Source of the DNA: an uncultured Acidimicrobiales bacterium
Lineage (GTDB): Bacteria; Actinomycetota; Acidimicrobiia; Acidimicrobiales; Aldehydirespiratoraceae
Assembly (NCBI GenBank): GCA_951812975.1
Contig: CATOTC010000005.1
Location: 163,572 to 227,571 of the forward strand
Direction: 5' to 3'
Length of the DNA: 64,000 bases
A model generated the notes under the pieces. It had not been told where the DNA came from. It made no database searches and was given only the letters and a program-made list of their open reading frames with translations. Shown here in pieces: positions 18,101 through 25,584 of the stretch; position 1 is the first letter of the stretch, and every line of letters begins with the position of its first letter. The position numbers and the translations under genes were made by a program.

Positions 18101-18650
18101 GGACGTGCAGAAGCGTGCGATCGTCGCCCGACAACGAACCTGCCCGATCGGCGACCTGCTCGGACCCGACCGCGAGTCACTCCACTTGGAATACAAGTCG
18201 ACGCTTCGCCGGGGCATCAAAGGACAGCGCAAAGGGGGTGTGACCGAAGACGCCGCCATCAAGACCATCGCCGGTTTCGCCAACTCCAGATTCGGTGGCA
18301 CCCTGCTGATCGGCGTGGCTGACGACGGCTCGGTTCACGGCTTGGAGGATGACTACGCCACCTTCACCAAACGCGGCGAACGGGGCGACCAGGACCTGTG
18401 GGGCCAACACCTGCAGAACCTCATCCGTTCCCGCCTCGGCGACGCCGCTCTCGACCTCACCGATTGGGAGTTTCACACCGTGGACGGCAAGCAACTGGCC
18501 CGCATCAGCATCGAACCGTCCGGCCATCCCATCCAGGAACGCAAAGGGGACGAGGAAATCTTCTGGAACCGCACCCCCACCTCCACAGTCTCCATCACCG
18601 ACGCCGACGAACGAGACAAGATCATCGCCCGCCGCTGGCCCCCCGCCTAG
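15198..18650 (+). CDS. hsdR: Type I restriction enzyme HsdR fused to a C-terminal AlbA_2/Schlafen-like domain
   Basis: About 1150 residues. The N-terminal nuclease domain (HsdR_N) includes VDTADLFVF, LALFVNGIPVATAELKNP (PD-(D/E)xK core). Helicase motifs: Walker A HSAGSGKSNSIAWLA (about 308), DEAHSSQTG, FFAFTATPKG, and FQTGFDQPKLAAMYVDK ... TLSRLNR. The usual helical C-terminus is followed, from about residue 987, by an AlbA_2 (PF04326)-type domain: ESLHLEYKST, TIAGFANSRFGGTLLIGVAD, then WNRTPTSTVSI. That domain is known in Schlafen-like and regulatory DNA/RNA-binding proteins, not in ordinary HsdR. ATG 15198 has a good Shine-Dalgarno (AGGGGAGG); GTG 15189 and ATG 15192 are alternatives. The gene is split from hsdMS by ietAS and a toxin-antitoxin pair. 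Confidence 0.93.
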   Translation: MSVTEAAFEEEIASWLAEHGGYRQVKIGNVGDGPRDFDAEAGVDTADLFVFIGATQGEQWARLVDSAYGGDPDRAQSGFVKRLASELDKRGTVDVLRNGIVDRNVKIRLAYFKPVHGLTPESVERYQANVFTVTRQLPFDPSSSKTIDLALFVNGIPVATAELKNPYTNQTVENAIAQYRDRPHRNRTLSRTGMVHFAVDPSSVAMTTHLVGTRTRFLPFNQGQKLGAGNPPNPDGHRTSYLWQQVWSRDAWMDILGRFIHVVKPSKGSRARPEVIFPRFHQWVAVCGLEADARENGAGRNYLVQHSAGSGKSNSIAWLAHRLSSLHSQTDTNVFDKVVVITDRIVLDRQLQDTISQFEHVIGVVQRIDESSAQLAEALVGERARIIVTTLQKFPYILDKIEQVPERNYAVIVDEAHSSQTGQAAAELRRALGSAEPEIEANSEDEPTDAETLLAEAVTARGPQPNLSFFAFTATPKGRTLEMFGEVRDGKHEPFHLYPMRQAIEEGFIMDVLAGYLTYNQYFHLEKSILDDPEYDTGKARSALARFVTLHPDNLAQKAEIIVEHFRTKIARQVGGKAKAMVVCSSRPHAVRMWEALKSHANNLGYDLGVLVAFSGEVDGLTETRANGFGESQTAQRFDTDEWQIMVVAEKFQTGFDQPKLAAMYVDKTLTGLAAVQTLSRLNRIHPSKTGTFVVDFVNEADEIQEAFAVYHGKTVAPPTDPNLLFDTRHELDRFDVLDKGEMERASILLLSEGTHAQIDAAMQPAVDRFNALTEEDQDTFRDALSRFVRVYSFLSLVVPFRNAELERDYRFCRALAALIRDRTGTDRINLGSEVELTHLRHDVNFEGSIELPSGESEVETIYSGAGPLADPEAEQLSEIIARFNERFGTDWTEEDELMFRAAAGDLVSDIEIQNQATNNDEATFRDHVFPARFQDALLSRLDRNDKLVFSYLDDSDLQAALIDVFAPDVQKRAIVARQRTCPIGDLLGPDRESLHLEYKSTLRRGIKGQRKGGVTEDAAIKTIAGFANSRFGGTLLIGVADDGSVHGLEDDYATFTKRGERGDQDLWGQHLQNLIRSRLGDAALDLTDWEFHTVDGKQLARISIEPSGHPIQERKGDEEIFWNRTPTSTVSITDADERDKIIARRWPPA

Positions 18651-18710
18651 CCCCCCACGCAACGAACGGGCGCGAAGCTTGAAGAGGGCATCACTTTCTC
18701 ACACAGCGCC

Positions 18711-20105
18711 CTAACCCGGCGAGGTGCGTGGCCCGGCGGCGACGTAGCGCAGGTAGCTGAGTGCCGCTGCTTCGCCCGGCTCGCTCAACCCGAGGCGCCC
18801 GTTCATCCAGTGCCCCTGAGAGGTGACTAGCCCGCATACCTTCCACACTCGGCTAGCGCCATAATACGCACGTGCAACGTCGAAGTCCGAGGGCTCTCGC
18901 GGTTCGCCGCCACGAAAGGTAACCCAACCCATGTCTGAGGCAGCCTCCGCTACGAACGCGTGCACAGAGTCGTATGAGGCTTCCGGAGCGCGGCCCTTGG
19001 AGTCGAGCAGGTGCAGCAGCACCGTTTCTGCAGCGAAGCCCTCCCACCCCCGTGGAATCAAGTGCCGAGTCAGAACCCTCCACGCTCGGGCCGGGTCCAC
19101 TGCCATGGCCGCCCCTGCGGCGGTCCGAATCAGTTTCGACTTGCGCTTGCGCAGCGCCCCGGCGTGTCGCAGCCATTCCCTCACGGCCAGCAGCACGATG
19201 TCGTCGCTTTCACTACGCAGCGGTGGGTTTGTTGGGAGCCTGTGACCCCATGGACGCTCCGCGTGCAGCGGCTGCACGAAAGCCGGTATCAGATAGCCGG
19301 CCTGGGTCAACGCCTGCTCGTCGCCGTGGTAGTCCAAGTACCACATCAATGGACCAACCGCATCCAAGGCGCCACTCGGGGGTTCGACGGGGTGCAGCAG
19401 CCGGTTCGCCACCGCAGCCCGGGCAGACCCCAGCGCGGGACTGCGGCGCTGGGCCGCGCCGACCCAATTCTCCAGCCGTTCGGTGAGCACGGCGGTGCGC
19501 CACGACTGGCCCGGCAGTTCCGGGTGATCGCCGTCCAACGCGGCCTCCGCCACCGCTGCCTGCGCTCCACGCCAGCCACGACCGCTAACCACCACATCCC
19601 CGACGGCGATCGCCCGCTCAAGCGCATCCTCGACCGCCGAGCGGGCTGACGCCTCTTCGCCGCCCATCACGTCGCCCCAAGCGAAGTCCGGCAAGTCGGG
19701 GGGTTCTATACCGGATCTCTTCATTGCCCGGCGCATTGCCCGGCGTCCCTCAGTGTCGCCGCGGTCGAACGCGGCATGCACCTCCGCTGTGGTGGACGAA
19801 CGGCAAATGGCCGCGTACCCGTGCAAACCCAGTTCGTCGAACAGCGCGGCAGCCCCGTCGGCCAAGCGGCCCATGTACCCCACCTCGTCGGTAATGCACT
19901 TGGTGGGCACCACATACCAGAGCCAGTACTGCAAGCCGGCCTGCCGCAGCACACCCGGCCCCTCCCCCCACGTCAGCATCTCATAGGCTTGGTCTGCCGA
20001 ATGCGCCAGCTCCCCATCCCGGCCCGCGAGACGCGAGAGGGCCTCATCCACATCGTCTTGCGACAACCCCGCGGGATCAACAAGGTTGCGGATCAGCTCC
20101 GTCAC
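18711..20105 (-). CDS. Hypothetical protein of the defence island
   Basis: A 464-residue protein from GTG 20105 (MTELIRNLVDPAGLSQDDVDEALSRLAG); the frame is open up to 20342 but the extra 79 residues look non-coding. It is mostly helical and soluble, with no membrane segment. Distinctive phrases are YEMLTWGEGPGVLRQAGLQYWLWYV, CITDEVGYMGRLADGAAALFDELGL, PGQSWRTAVLTERLENWVGAA and DPARAWRVLTRHLIP. Its C-terminus looks like a winged-helix-style segment (LGLSEPGEAAALSYLR). I cannot assign a family or function. It is convergent with hsdR and divergent from the HNH gene. Confidence 0.65.
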   Translation of the reverse strand: MTELIRNLVDPAGLSQDDVDEALSRLAGRDGELAHSADQAYEMLTWGEGPGVLRQAGLQYWLWYVVPTKCITDEVGYMGRLADGAAALFDELGLHGYAAICRSSTTAEVHAAFDRGDTEGRRAMRRAMKRSGIEPPDLPDFAWGDVMGGEEASARSAVEDALERAIAVGDVVVSGRGWRGAQAAVAEAALDGDHPELPGQSWRTAVLTERLENWVGAAQRRSPALGSARAAVANRLLHPVEPPSGALDAVGPLMWYLDYHGDEQALTQAGYLIPAFVQPLHAERPWGHRLPTNPPLRSESDDIVLLAVREWLRHAGALRKRKSKLIRTAAGAAMAVDPARAWRVLTRHLIPRGWEGFAAETVLLHLLDSKGRAPEASYDSVHAFVAEAASDMGWVTFRGGEPREPSDFDVARAYYGASRVWKVCGLVTSQGHWMNGRLGLSEPGEAAALSYLRYVAAGPRTSPG

Positions 20106-20365
20106 CCCGACAGTCTGCCAATTCCCCGCACTCCGAACACACAGCATGGGAATCAGTGGTGAGCTGCGCCGGTACGCCCCCGCAATGCCCAGATCTGACG
20201 GAGGTCGTTGGCACTCCGGGATACTACCTGCGCGACGACCCGACGCCCCAGCCGCAACAAGGACCGCGACCTTGGAACCCGATGTCGACTCCTCGGCAAA
20301 TGTTTTTGTGTTATTTAAAGAGTTTACAGGGGTTACTGTCACACCCTGCGTCTAAGGTTGTGTAC

Positions 20366-21673
20366 ATGGAATCAGCTTCTGCCACCGGTCTGTTGGACCC
20401 CACCACCGCTGTCGGTGTCGGTCGTTGTGGTGCTGTTGGGTCGGTGTGTGTTGGGCGTGTTGATGAGGCGGGGTTGTCTGATGAGGCGTTGCGGTCGCAT
20501 CTGAAGGTGTTGGGGCGTGCGGAGTCTCGGTTGGTGGCGATGAGGTCCCGGGCGTTGGCTGAGTTGAGCCGCCGTCACAGCACCGCGGATGCGCAGCGTC
20601 TAATACGTGACGAGTTGCAGGCATCGAAGCGTGAGGCCAAACGCGATGTCGAAACAGCGGCCCGGTTGGCGGAACTGCCAGCTACTAGTGGCGCTCTGGA
20701 GTCTGGTGAGATCCCTGTGGGTCACGCCCGGTTGATCGCCCGAGCATCTTCTGAAAGCCCGATTGACGAAGCACTGCTTGTCAAAGCAGCCAACGAGGAA
20801 CCCTTCGATGAGTTCGCCCAGACTGTGAAACGTCATCAACAAGACGTGGCCGACGATGACGGGCAAGCGATGCTGGATCGTCAACGCTCCAAACGCAAAG
20901 CCCGCATCTTCGAATCATCAGACTCGGGTATGTTTGTGCTGACAGGCGAGTTTGATCAGATCACTGGGGCACGCATCGCCACCGCGTTGACCGCCAAAGA
21001 ACGACAACTGTGGCACTGCGAGGACCCCAGCAACCGGGCCACGCCGCAGCAGCGGATGGCCGACGCGCTGGCGGAGCTGATCTGTCAACCAGCTGGAGAG
21101 GGCAAGTCTGCGGGCACTGATCTGTTGGTGATCGCTGACTTCGATGTGCTCAAACAACAACTCGACAACCCCCGGTTGGCTGACGGGTCACCGATACCGA
21201 TCGTTGAACTGCACCGCTTGGCGCTTGAAGCCAACCTGTTGCCTTCGATCTTCGACACCAAAGCACAAGACATGTGGCTGGGACGCCGCCTGCGCACCGC
21301 TACTGAGGCTCAACGCATGGCGTTGATCGCCCGAGACCAACACTGCATCGGATGCGGCGCCAACCCCTTGTGGTGCCGAGCTCACCACATCACCTGGTGG
21401 TCAAAGAACGGACCCACCGACCTCGACAACCTCGTGTTGGTATGTGATGACTGCCACCACAAGATCCACGACGACGGCTGGCAAGTCCACCAAGACCCCG
21501 ACACCGGAAAATACAACCTCAAGCCCCCCAAACCCCACCGACCCAGCGGACACAACCCGACCGACACAACACACGCAGCAAAGCCGGGCAACAGAGACCG
21601 GGCAACCGAGACCGAACGACTCAGACCGGGGACCGAGACCGACAGAGCAACCGACAGAGCAGAGGCAACCTAA
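20366..21673 (+). CDS. HNH endonuclease with DUF222 (13E12-repeat type) domain
   Basis: 435 residues of the DUF222-HNH family, abundant and often multicopy in actinobacteria and suspected to be mobile. The N-terminal DUF222 region covers about 20-300 (LGRAESRLVAMRSRALAEL, LPATSGALESGEIPVGHARLIARA). The HNH nuclease lies at about 325-375: HCIGCGANPLWCRAHHI, WSKNGPTDLDNLVLVC, CHHKIHDDGWQV, with both zinc CxxC pairs and the His-Asn-His core. The last 60 residues are a Thr/Asp/Arg/Pro-rich tail (DTTHAAKPGNRDRATETER) that merges into a low-complexity tract beyond the stop. ATG 20366 was chosen because homology begins there. Intact nuclease motifs suggest activity. Confidence 0.9.
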   Translation: MESASATGLLDPTTAVGVGRCGAVGSVCVGRVDEAGLSDEALRSHLKVLGRAESRLVAMRSRALAELSRRHSTADAQRLIRDELQASKREAKRDVETAARLAELPATSGALESGEIPVGHARLIARASSESPIDEALLVKAANEEPFDEFAQTVKRHQQDVADDDGQAMLDRQRSKRKARIFESSDSGMFVLTGEFDQITGARIATALTAKERQLWHCEDPSNRATPQQRMADALAELICQPAGEGKSAGTDLLVIADFDVLKQQLDNPRLADGSPIPIVELHRLALEANLLPSIFDTKAQDMWLGRRLRTATEAQRMALIARDQHCIGCGANPLWCRAHHITWWSKNGPTDLDNLVLVCDDCHHKIHDDGWQVHQDPDTGKYNLKPPKPHRPSGHNPTDTTHAAKPGNRDRATETERLRPGTETDRATDRAEAT

Positions 21674-21950
21674 TCGATTCCCGAGCGCCGAGCAGGCACG
21701 GTCAAGCCGTGCAACACCGACGGAGCACCCCGACCGAGAGTCGGGCAACCGAAACCGGACATCCCGGACCGGCCAACTCGGGACCCGAACCGACAAACCA
21801 ACCCCCACCCGACCCGACCAACCGAACCGAACAAGGGCGAACCGAGCCACCCAGACCCGAACCGACCGAGCCAGGCAAACCCGAACCGAACCGAACAACC
21901 GAACCGAACGAGACGGACCGAACAACCCCGACCAACCGAATTAGGCAGAC
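21560..21950. repeat. Low-complexity CCGAC/CCGAA-rich tract, 3' tail of the HNH gene and beyond
   Basis: About 390 bases built from degenerate GACCGA, ACCGAAC and CAGACC units with strong strand asymmetry (A and C on the plus strand). It begins inside the HNH coding region, passes its stop at 21673 and continues into the gap of 21674-22208. An open frame at 21709-22005 encodes only Thr/Pro/Arg/Glu-rich sequence and is not called as a gene; the rest of the gap (to 22208) shows nothing else. It may be an expanded protein tail cut by a stop mutation. Confidence 0.6.
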
Positions 21951-22208
21951 CGACGAGTTGAGGCGCACCGCCGACCGGATCGACCGGACCGAACGGCAGT
22001 GCTAGCCAATGTAGCGAGGCGTAGCGATGTTGACGTGGCAGGACACAGTCAAGCCGAACTCCCAAGACACAAAAACCCGACCGGCAACCAGTCCTACCGG
22101 CAAGCTCAAGGCTCGTGATTCAACAATCGGCCACCAACCACGCCGGTACGCCCAGAGTCTGGATCAACCGCCCACCGCGAACTGGCCCGGGAGGCCCAAT
22201 CCTCGGAA

Positions 22209-22517
22209 TCAACAACCGGTGGCGTCGCGGAGGGCTTGGCACGCTTGGGCCAGGCGTGCGGGGCTGAGAGCGGTGATTCGGCGACGGAACACGGTTCGGG
22301 GAATCGTATGAATGTTGTCGAAGTTCACCACACAGTCCGTTGGCACACCGTCACGAGAGGCGGTCAGCTCCAACTCCGAGACGAGGCCGCGATATGTTCG
22401 GGTAAGCACGGCAACGACCACGGACCCGACCCGGCCGGCGACTGGGTCACGGGTAAGCACAAGAACGGGCCGGTCTCCGCCCGGGGTCGCCGCAAACCAG
22501 ATCTCACCCCGTCTCAT
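22209..22517 (-). CDS. MazF/PemK-family toxin
   Basis: A 102-residue mRNA-cleaving endoribonuclease. The family signature is at the start: MRRGEIWFAATPGGDRPVLVLTRD, then VVVAVLTRTYRGLVSELEL and the conserved DCVVNFDNIHTIPRTVFRRRI, with the basic catalytic Arg and Ser/Thr positions of MazF. ATG 22517 matches the family start. It overlaps the 3' end of the antitoxin gene by 14 bases on the same strand, so it is translated after it. This is the second type II toxin-antitoxin pair in the island. Confidence 0.88.
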   Translation of the reverse strand: MRRGEIWFAATPGGDRPVLVLTRDPVAGRVGSVVVAVLTRTYRGLVSELELTASRDGVPTDCVVNFDNIHTIPRTVFRRRITALSPARLAQACQALRDATGC

Positions 22518-22755
22518 CAGCCCAGTCCGACCAGTCCTCGGCCGGTCCCCAATCTGCAACCTCGGCAAACGCTGACTCATCGTCAGTCAACGGTTCCGCC
22601 TCCCAGCGGTCAACGTCTAGCACCGACTCCAACCCGACGAGGTACCGGTGCAGCGCCTCTCGCAGCAGCTCCGAGCGTCCGACACCAAGTTGCTGCGCCC
22701 AACGCTGCATCTCGGCAACCTCGGCGTCATCCACGCGGAAGCTCACCATTGTCAT
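22504..22755 (-). CDS. Ribbon-helix-helix (CopG/MazE-like) antitoxin
   Basis: An 83-residue antitoxin to the overlapping MazF. The N-terminal ribbon-helix-helix (MVSFRVDDAEVAEMQRWA, then LGVGRSELLREALHRYL) should bind DNA as a dimer. The acidic, Trp-rich C-terminus (DDESAFAEVADWGPAEDW) is the likely MazF-binding tail. ATG 22755 or 22749 are possible starts; both lie at a strong palindrome (22750-22779), as expected for autorepression. Upstream in-frame codons to 23259 are antisense to a membrane protein gene and not coding. Confidence 0.85.
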   Translation of the reverse strand: MTMVSFRVDDAEVAEMQRWAQQLGVGRSELLREALHRYLVGLESVLDVDRWEAEPLTDDESAFAEVADWGPAEDWSDWADETG

Positions 22756-22779
22756 ACAATAACTATAGTGTGTATGACA
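22750..22779. promoter_or_regulatory. Operator palindrome of the MazEF-like operon
   Basis: TGTCATACA (22750-22758) and TGTATGACA (22771-22779) are perfect 9-bp inverted arms around a 12-base AT-rich centre that itself contains the palindrome ACTATAGT. It overlaps the antitoxin start and carries likely -10 sequences for both directions, so it could control the toxin-antitoxin operon and the divergent membrane protein gene. Confidence 0.6.
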
Positions 22780-22854
22780 CAGCGACGCGCACCCCTCGAC
22801 AGATTCGTTGAACAGACGCTGAAAGGCGCGGGAGCATCGTTCTACTCTGTGAAC

Positions 22855-23412
22855 ATGGCTCGCAGAGAAGCCGGAGTAGACCCGACCGTGTTCGCAATCG
22901 CGGGGATCGGTCTGTTGGTGGCCGGCGCGTTCGGCGCGGCGATACCGGTGCTCACCGGCGACACAGACTCGACAGCAGACACGGTCCGCCTGGTCGCAGG
23001 CGCAGCGATGCTCCTCGGCGCCCTGTACCTGACTCGTCACATCCACCGTCCGAAACCCGGCGACCGCACATACGAATACGTGGCAATGGCGGTCGTGCTG
23101 CTGATCGGCGTGGCCTTCTGGGCCGCAATGCTCGCACTGCTGGTGTTCTCGGGCTGGTACCTGATTGCCGATCGCGGCGAGACTTGGGTCACGATCCTCA
23201 GCGCCGCGGCACTGTGCATCTTCGGCCTGCCCCTGGTGTTGATCGTGCTGTTGGAACACCGGTCACGTCAGAGCACCGAAGAACTGTACGGCCTCGACGT
23301 CAACCCCGCAGATGAACTCGCTGAGCGGAGCGTGGCCAAGCAACGGGCGCGTTGGCGCAACCGGCCCTTCGGCAAGCGTCGTCGCAGGAAACGGGAAAGA
23401 TTCTCAATTTGA
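22855..23412 (+). CDS. Hypothetical integral membrane protein
   Basis: 185 residues from ATG 22855 (MARREAGVDPTVF); an in-frame ATG at 22774, inside the antitoxin operator, would add 27 residues. Four hydrophobic helices are visible: FAIAGIGLLVAGAFGAAI, LVAGAAMLLGALYL, VAMAVVLLIGVAFWAAMLALL, and ILSAAALCIFGLPLVLIVLL. The C-terminus is cytosolic-like and very basic (RNRPFGKRRRRKRERF). I do not recognise a family. It is divergent from the MazEF pair, 99 bases from the antitoxin start. Confidence 0.6.
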   Translation: MARREAGVDPTVFAIAGIGLLVAGAFGAAIPVLTGDTDSTADTVRLVAGAAMLLGALYLTRHIHRPKPGDRTYEYVAMAVVLLIGVAFWAAMLALLVFSGWYLIADRGETWVTILSAAALCIFGLPLVLIVLLEHRSRQSTEELYGLDVNPADELAERSVAKQRARWRNRPFGKRRRRKRERFSI

Positions 23413-23580
23413 GCGATCAAGAATGAACTCGCCCCCGCCACACCCGACCGGCAACGACATAGAGTCCTCGCCCTGTCGGTCCAAGAAGGCCGGCGCGTTG
23501 CCCCCAAGGGCCCGAACGGCTAGGGTTCGCGTAATGCGATGCGGAAAGCATGACCAATGACGCGCTCCAGCGAAGGTCTG

Positions 23581-25584
23581 ATGACCAAACAGTTGACTCT
23601 TCCCGATGAATTGGTCCTCACACTGCTGAACGAGGAGAGCGGCTATTTCCGCCAGGTACCCGGGTGGAGTCTGAACTGCGCCGTGGTCGGTTCGGCGCTC
23701 GCGGAACTGTCACTCATCGGGCGCATCGACACAGACATGCAGTCTCTGATCCTCCTGGATCAGAAACCGACAGGGGATCCCTGCCTCGACCCGGTCCTCA
23801 AGGCGATCGCGGCCGAACCGGCCCAACGCAACGCCCAGTACTGGGTGGAGCGTCTCGCGCCGCGCGCCGAGTCGATCATCGACATGACCCTGGACCGCCT
23901 GGTCGACCTCAATATCCTGCAGCACCACGACGGTGACTTCTGGTCGTTGGCCCAGACCGCCTGGCGGTCCGGCTTCAACGTGGGCTCCGAGGTGGGTACT
24001 GCCGTCGAATTCGTCAAGACCAGGATCAGCAAAGCCATCTTCAGCAATGAGATCCCCGACCCGCGCGACATCATCATCATCTGCCTCATCCACACCTGCG
24101 ACGTACTGCGCTACATCTTCGAACTCGACGAGGAGTCAGAAGCAAGGGTCGAGCAGGTAACCAAAATGGACTTGATCGGCCGCTCCATCGGCGATGCGGT
24201 CCACGAGAACATTGCTAGGCCGTTGTTCCGGCGCACGGCTCTGACGAAGGCGATTCCTGTCGTCCCGCTGCGGAAGCTGGTTCGCAACAAGCATGCTCGC
24301 AAAGGCAACCTCCCCGCTCTCTTCGCGGAACTCGGAGAGGAATTCGGGCCTGTGTTCGAACTCCGGCCGCCGTTCCAAGACCGCATGATCTTCCTTGTCG
24401 GACCCGAGACGAATCACTGGGTGCACCGTCACGGCCGCACCTACCTGCGGGCCAGGGACTACCTGGAGGACTTCGAAAAGGTCTATGGAGGATCAGGACT
24501 GCTACCTGCCCTCGACGGTGCCGACCACTTCCGGTATCGAAAGTCCATTCAACCTGGATATTCCCGCACGAGGCTCGTTGGTCAGTTGGATGAGTTCTAT
24601 TCCTATGCACGAAACCACTTCGCGACTTGGGAGGTTGGCGACAAGCGCTCGGCGGTGGACATTTGCCGGAAGCTGGTCAACTCGGAGTTGTCACCGCTGT
24701 CTGTAAGCGTCGATTCGCAAGACATCGTCGATGATTTGCACAAGTTCAAGGAGCGCGCGCTCAAGACTCACATCGCCGGAATTCTCCCCAAGTTCATGCT
24801 GAAGACCCCATCCATGAGGCGTCGGGCGAAACTGGTCGACGAGGTAGTGGATCGTGTCTTGAGTGTCCATACACCCGCCCAGCGGGAGGGTTGCCCACGC
24901 GATCTCGCGGATGACCTGCTGAACATGCACGCGGCAGACAGGCAGTTCCTTCCAGAGTCGAATCTGCGTTTCGTGCTCTCGGCTCCGTTGATCGCCAGCA
25001 TGTACGTCGGGGATGAACTCAGCTTCATCGCTTACGCCATGCTGTCACAGCCCGAGTTCCACGAGAAGATCCGTGCCGAGGCGGACGCCCTGTTCCTCAA
25101 CGGTGATCCAGATGCCGACACAATCACCGGACCGGCGATCGAATTCACCCGCCGTTTCATCATGGAGTGTATGCGTCTCTACCCGATCGTGCCGATGTCG
25201 GTTCGCAACGTGATGAATGCTGTCGTGGTGGAGGGGTATGAACTACCGGAAGGAGCGCGGGTCTTCATTGCCCAAACCTCGACTCACTATATGAGCGACC
25301 TCTTCCAAGATCCTCTCACCTTCGACGTTGACCGCTACACCGCTCCGCGCAAGGAACACCTCGGCACCGGGTACGCACCCTACGGTCTGGGAACACACAC
25401 CTGCCTCGGTGTGCGTTGGACAGAGCTGCAGTTGACGATCAACTTGTTGATGATGACCCACTATTTCGATCTTGAGATTGCCCCCAAGAACTACGAACTC
25501 AAGATCAGCCCGTTCCCGTCACAGCGACCGAACAAGAAACTGAAGTTCGTGGTCGCCGGGCAACGGCACGAGCTACCCGTCTGA
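23581..25584 (+). CDS. GPP34-cytochrome P450 fusion protein
   Basis: 667 residues. The N-terminus (about 1-190) is a GPP34/GOLPH3-like domain (PF05719): LPDELVLTLLNEESGYF, GSALAELSLIGRID, PTGDPCLDPVLKAIA, and a conserved ERLA...LDRLVDLNILQ helix pair. From about 215 a cytochrome P450 follows: DGADHFRYRKSIQPGYS (C helix), ExxR in MECMRLYP, and the haem loop YGLGTHTCLGVRW with Cys608. The I helix reads YVGDELSF, without the usual Thr. GPP34 binds phosphoinositide lipids in eukaryotes; here it may hold the oxidase at a membrane. ATG 23581 follows GAAGG; ATG 23557 is also in frame. The 3' end overlaps the convergent MMPL gene by 12 bases. The substrate is unknown; neighbours suggest lipids or isoprenoids. 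Confidence 0.88.
   Translation: MTKQLTLPDELVLTLLNEESGYFRQVPGWSLNCAVVGSALAELSLIGRIDTDMQSLILLDQKPTGDPCLDPVLKAIAAEPAQRNAQYWVERLAPRAESIIDMTLDRLVDLNILQHHDGDFWSLAQTAWRSGFNVGSEVGTAVEFVKTRISKAIFSNEIPDPRDIIIICLIHTCDVLRYIFELDEESEARVEQVTKMDLIGRSIGDAVHENIARPLFRRTALTKAIPVVPLRKLVRNKHARKGNLPALFAELGEEFGPVFELRPPFQDRMIFLVGPETNHWVHRHGRTYLRARDYLEDFEKVYGGSGLLPALDGADHFRYRKSIQPGYSRTRLVGQLDEFYSYARNHFATWEVGDKRSAVDICRKLVNSELSPLSVSVDSQDIVDDLHKFKERALKTHIAGILPKFMLKTPSMRRRAKLVDEVVDRVLSVHTPAQREGCPRDLADDLLNMHAADRQFLPESNLRFVLSAPLIASMYVGDELSFIAYAMLSQPEFHEKIRAEADALFLNGDPDADTITGPAIEFTRRFIMECMRLYPIVPMSVRNVMNAVVVEGYELPEGARVFIAQTSTHYMSDLFQDPLTFDVDRYTAPRKEHLGTGYAPYGLGTHTCLGVRWTELQLTINLLMMTHYFDLEIAPKNYELKISPFPSQRPNKKLKFVVAGQRHELPV

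Noticed and set aside
20106-20342. N-terminal extension of the unknown gene at 18711-20105
   Set aside because: Extra 79 residues lack structure and cover the promoter region of the divergent HNH gene.
21709-22005. Separate gene for a Thr/Pro/Arg-rich protein after the HNH gene
   Set aside because: Only low-complexity sequence, continuous with the HNH tail, and no ribosome binding site seen.
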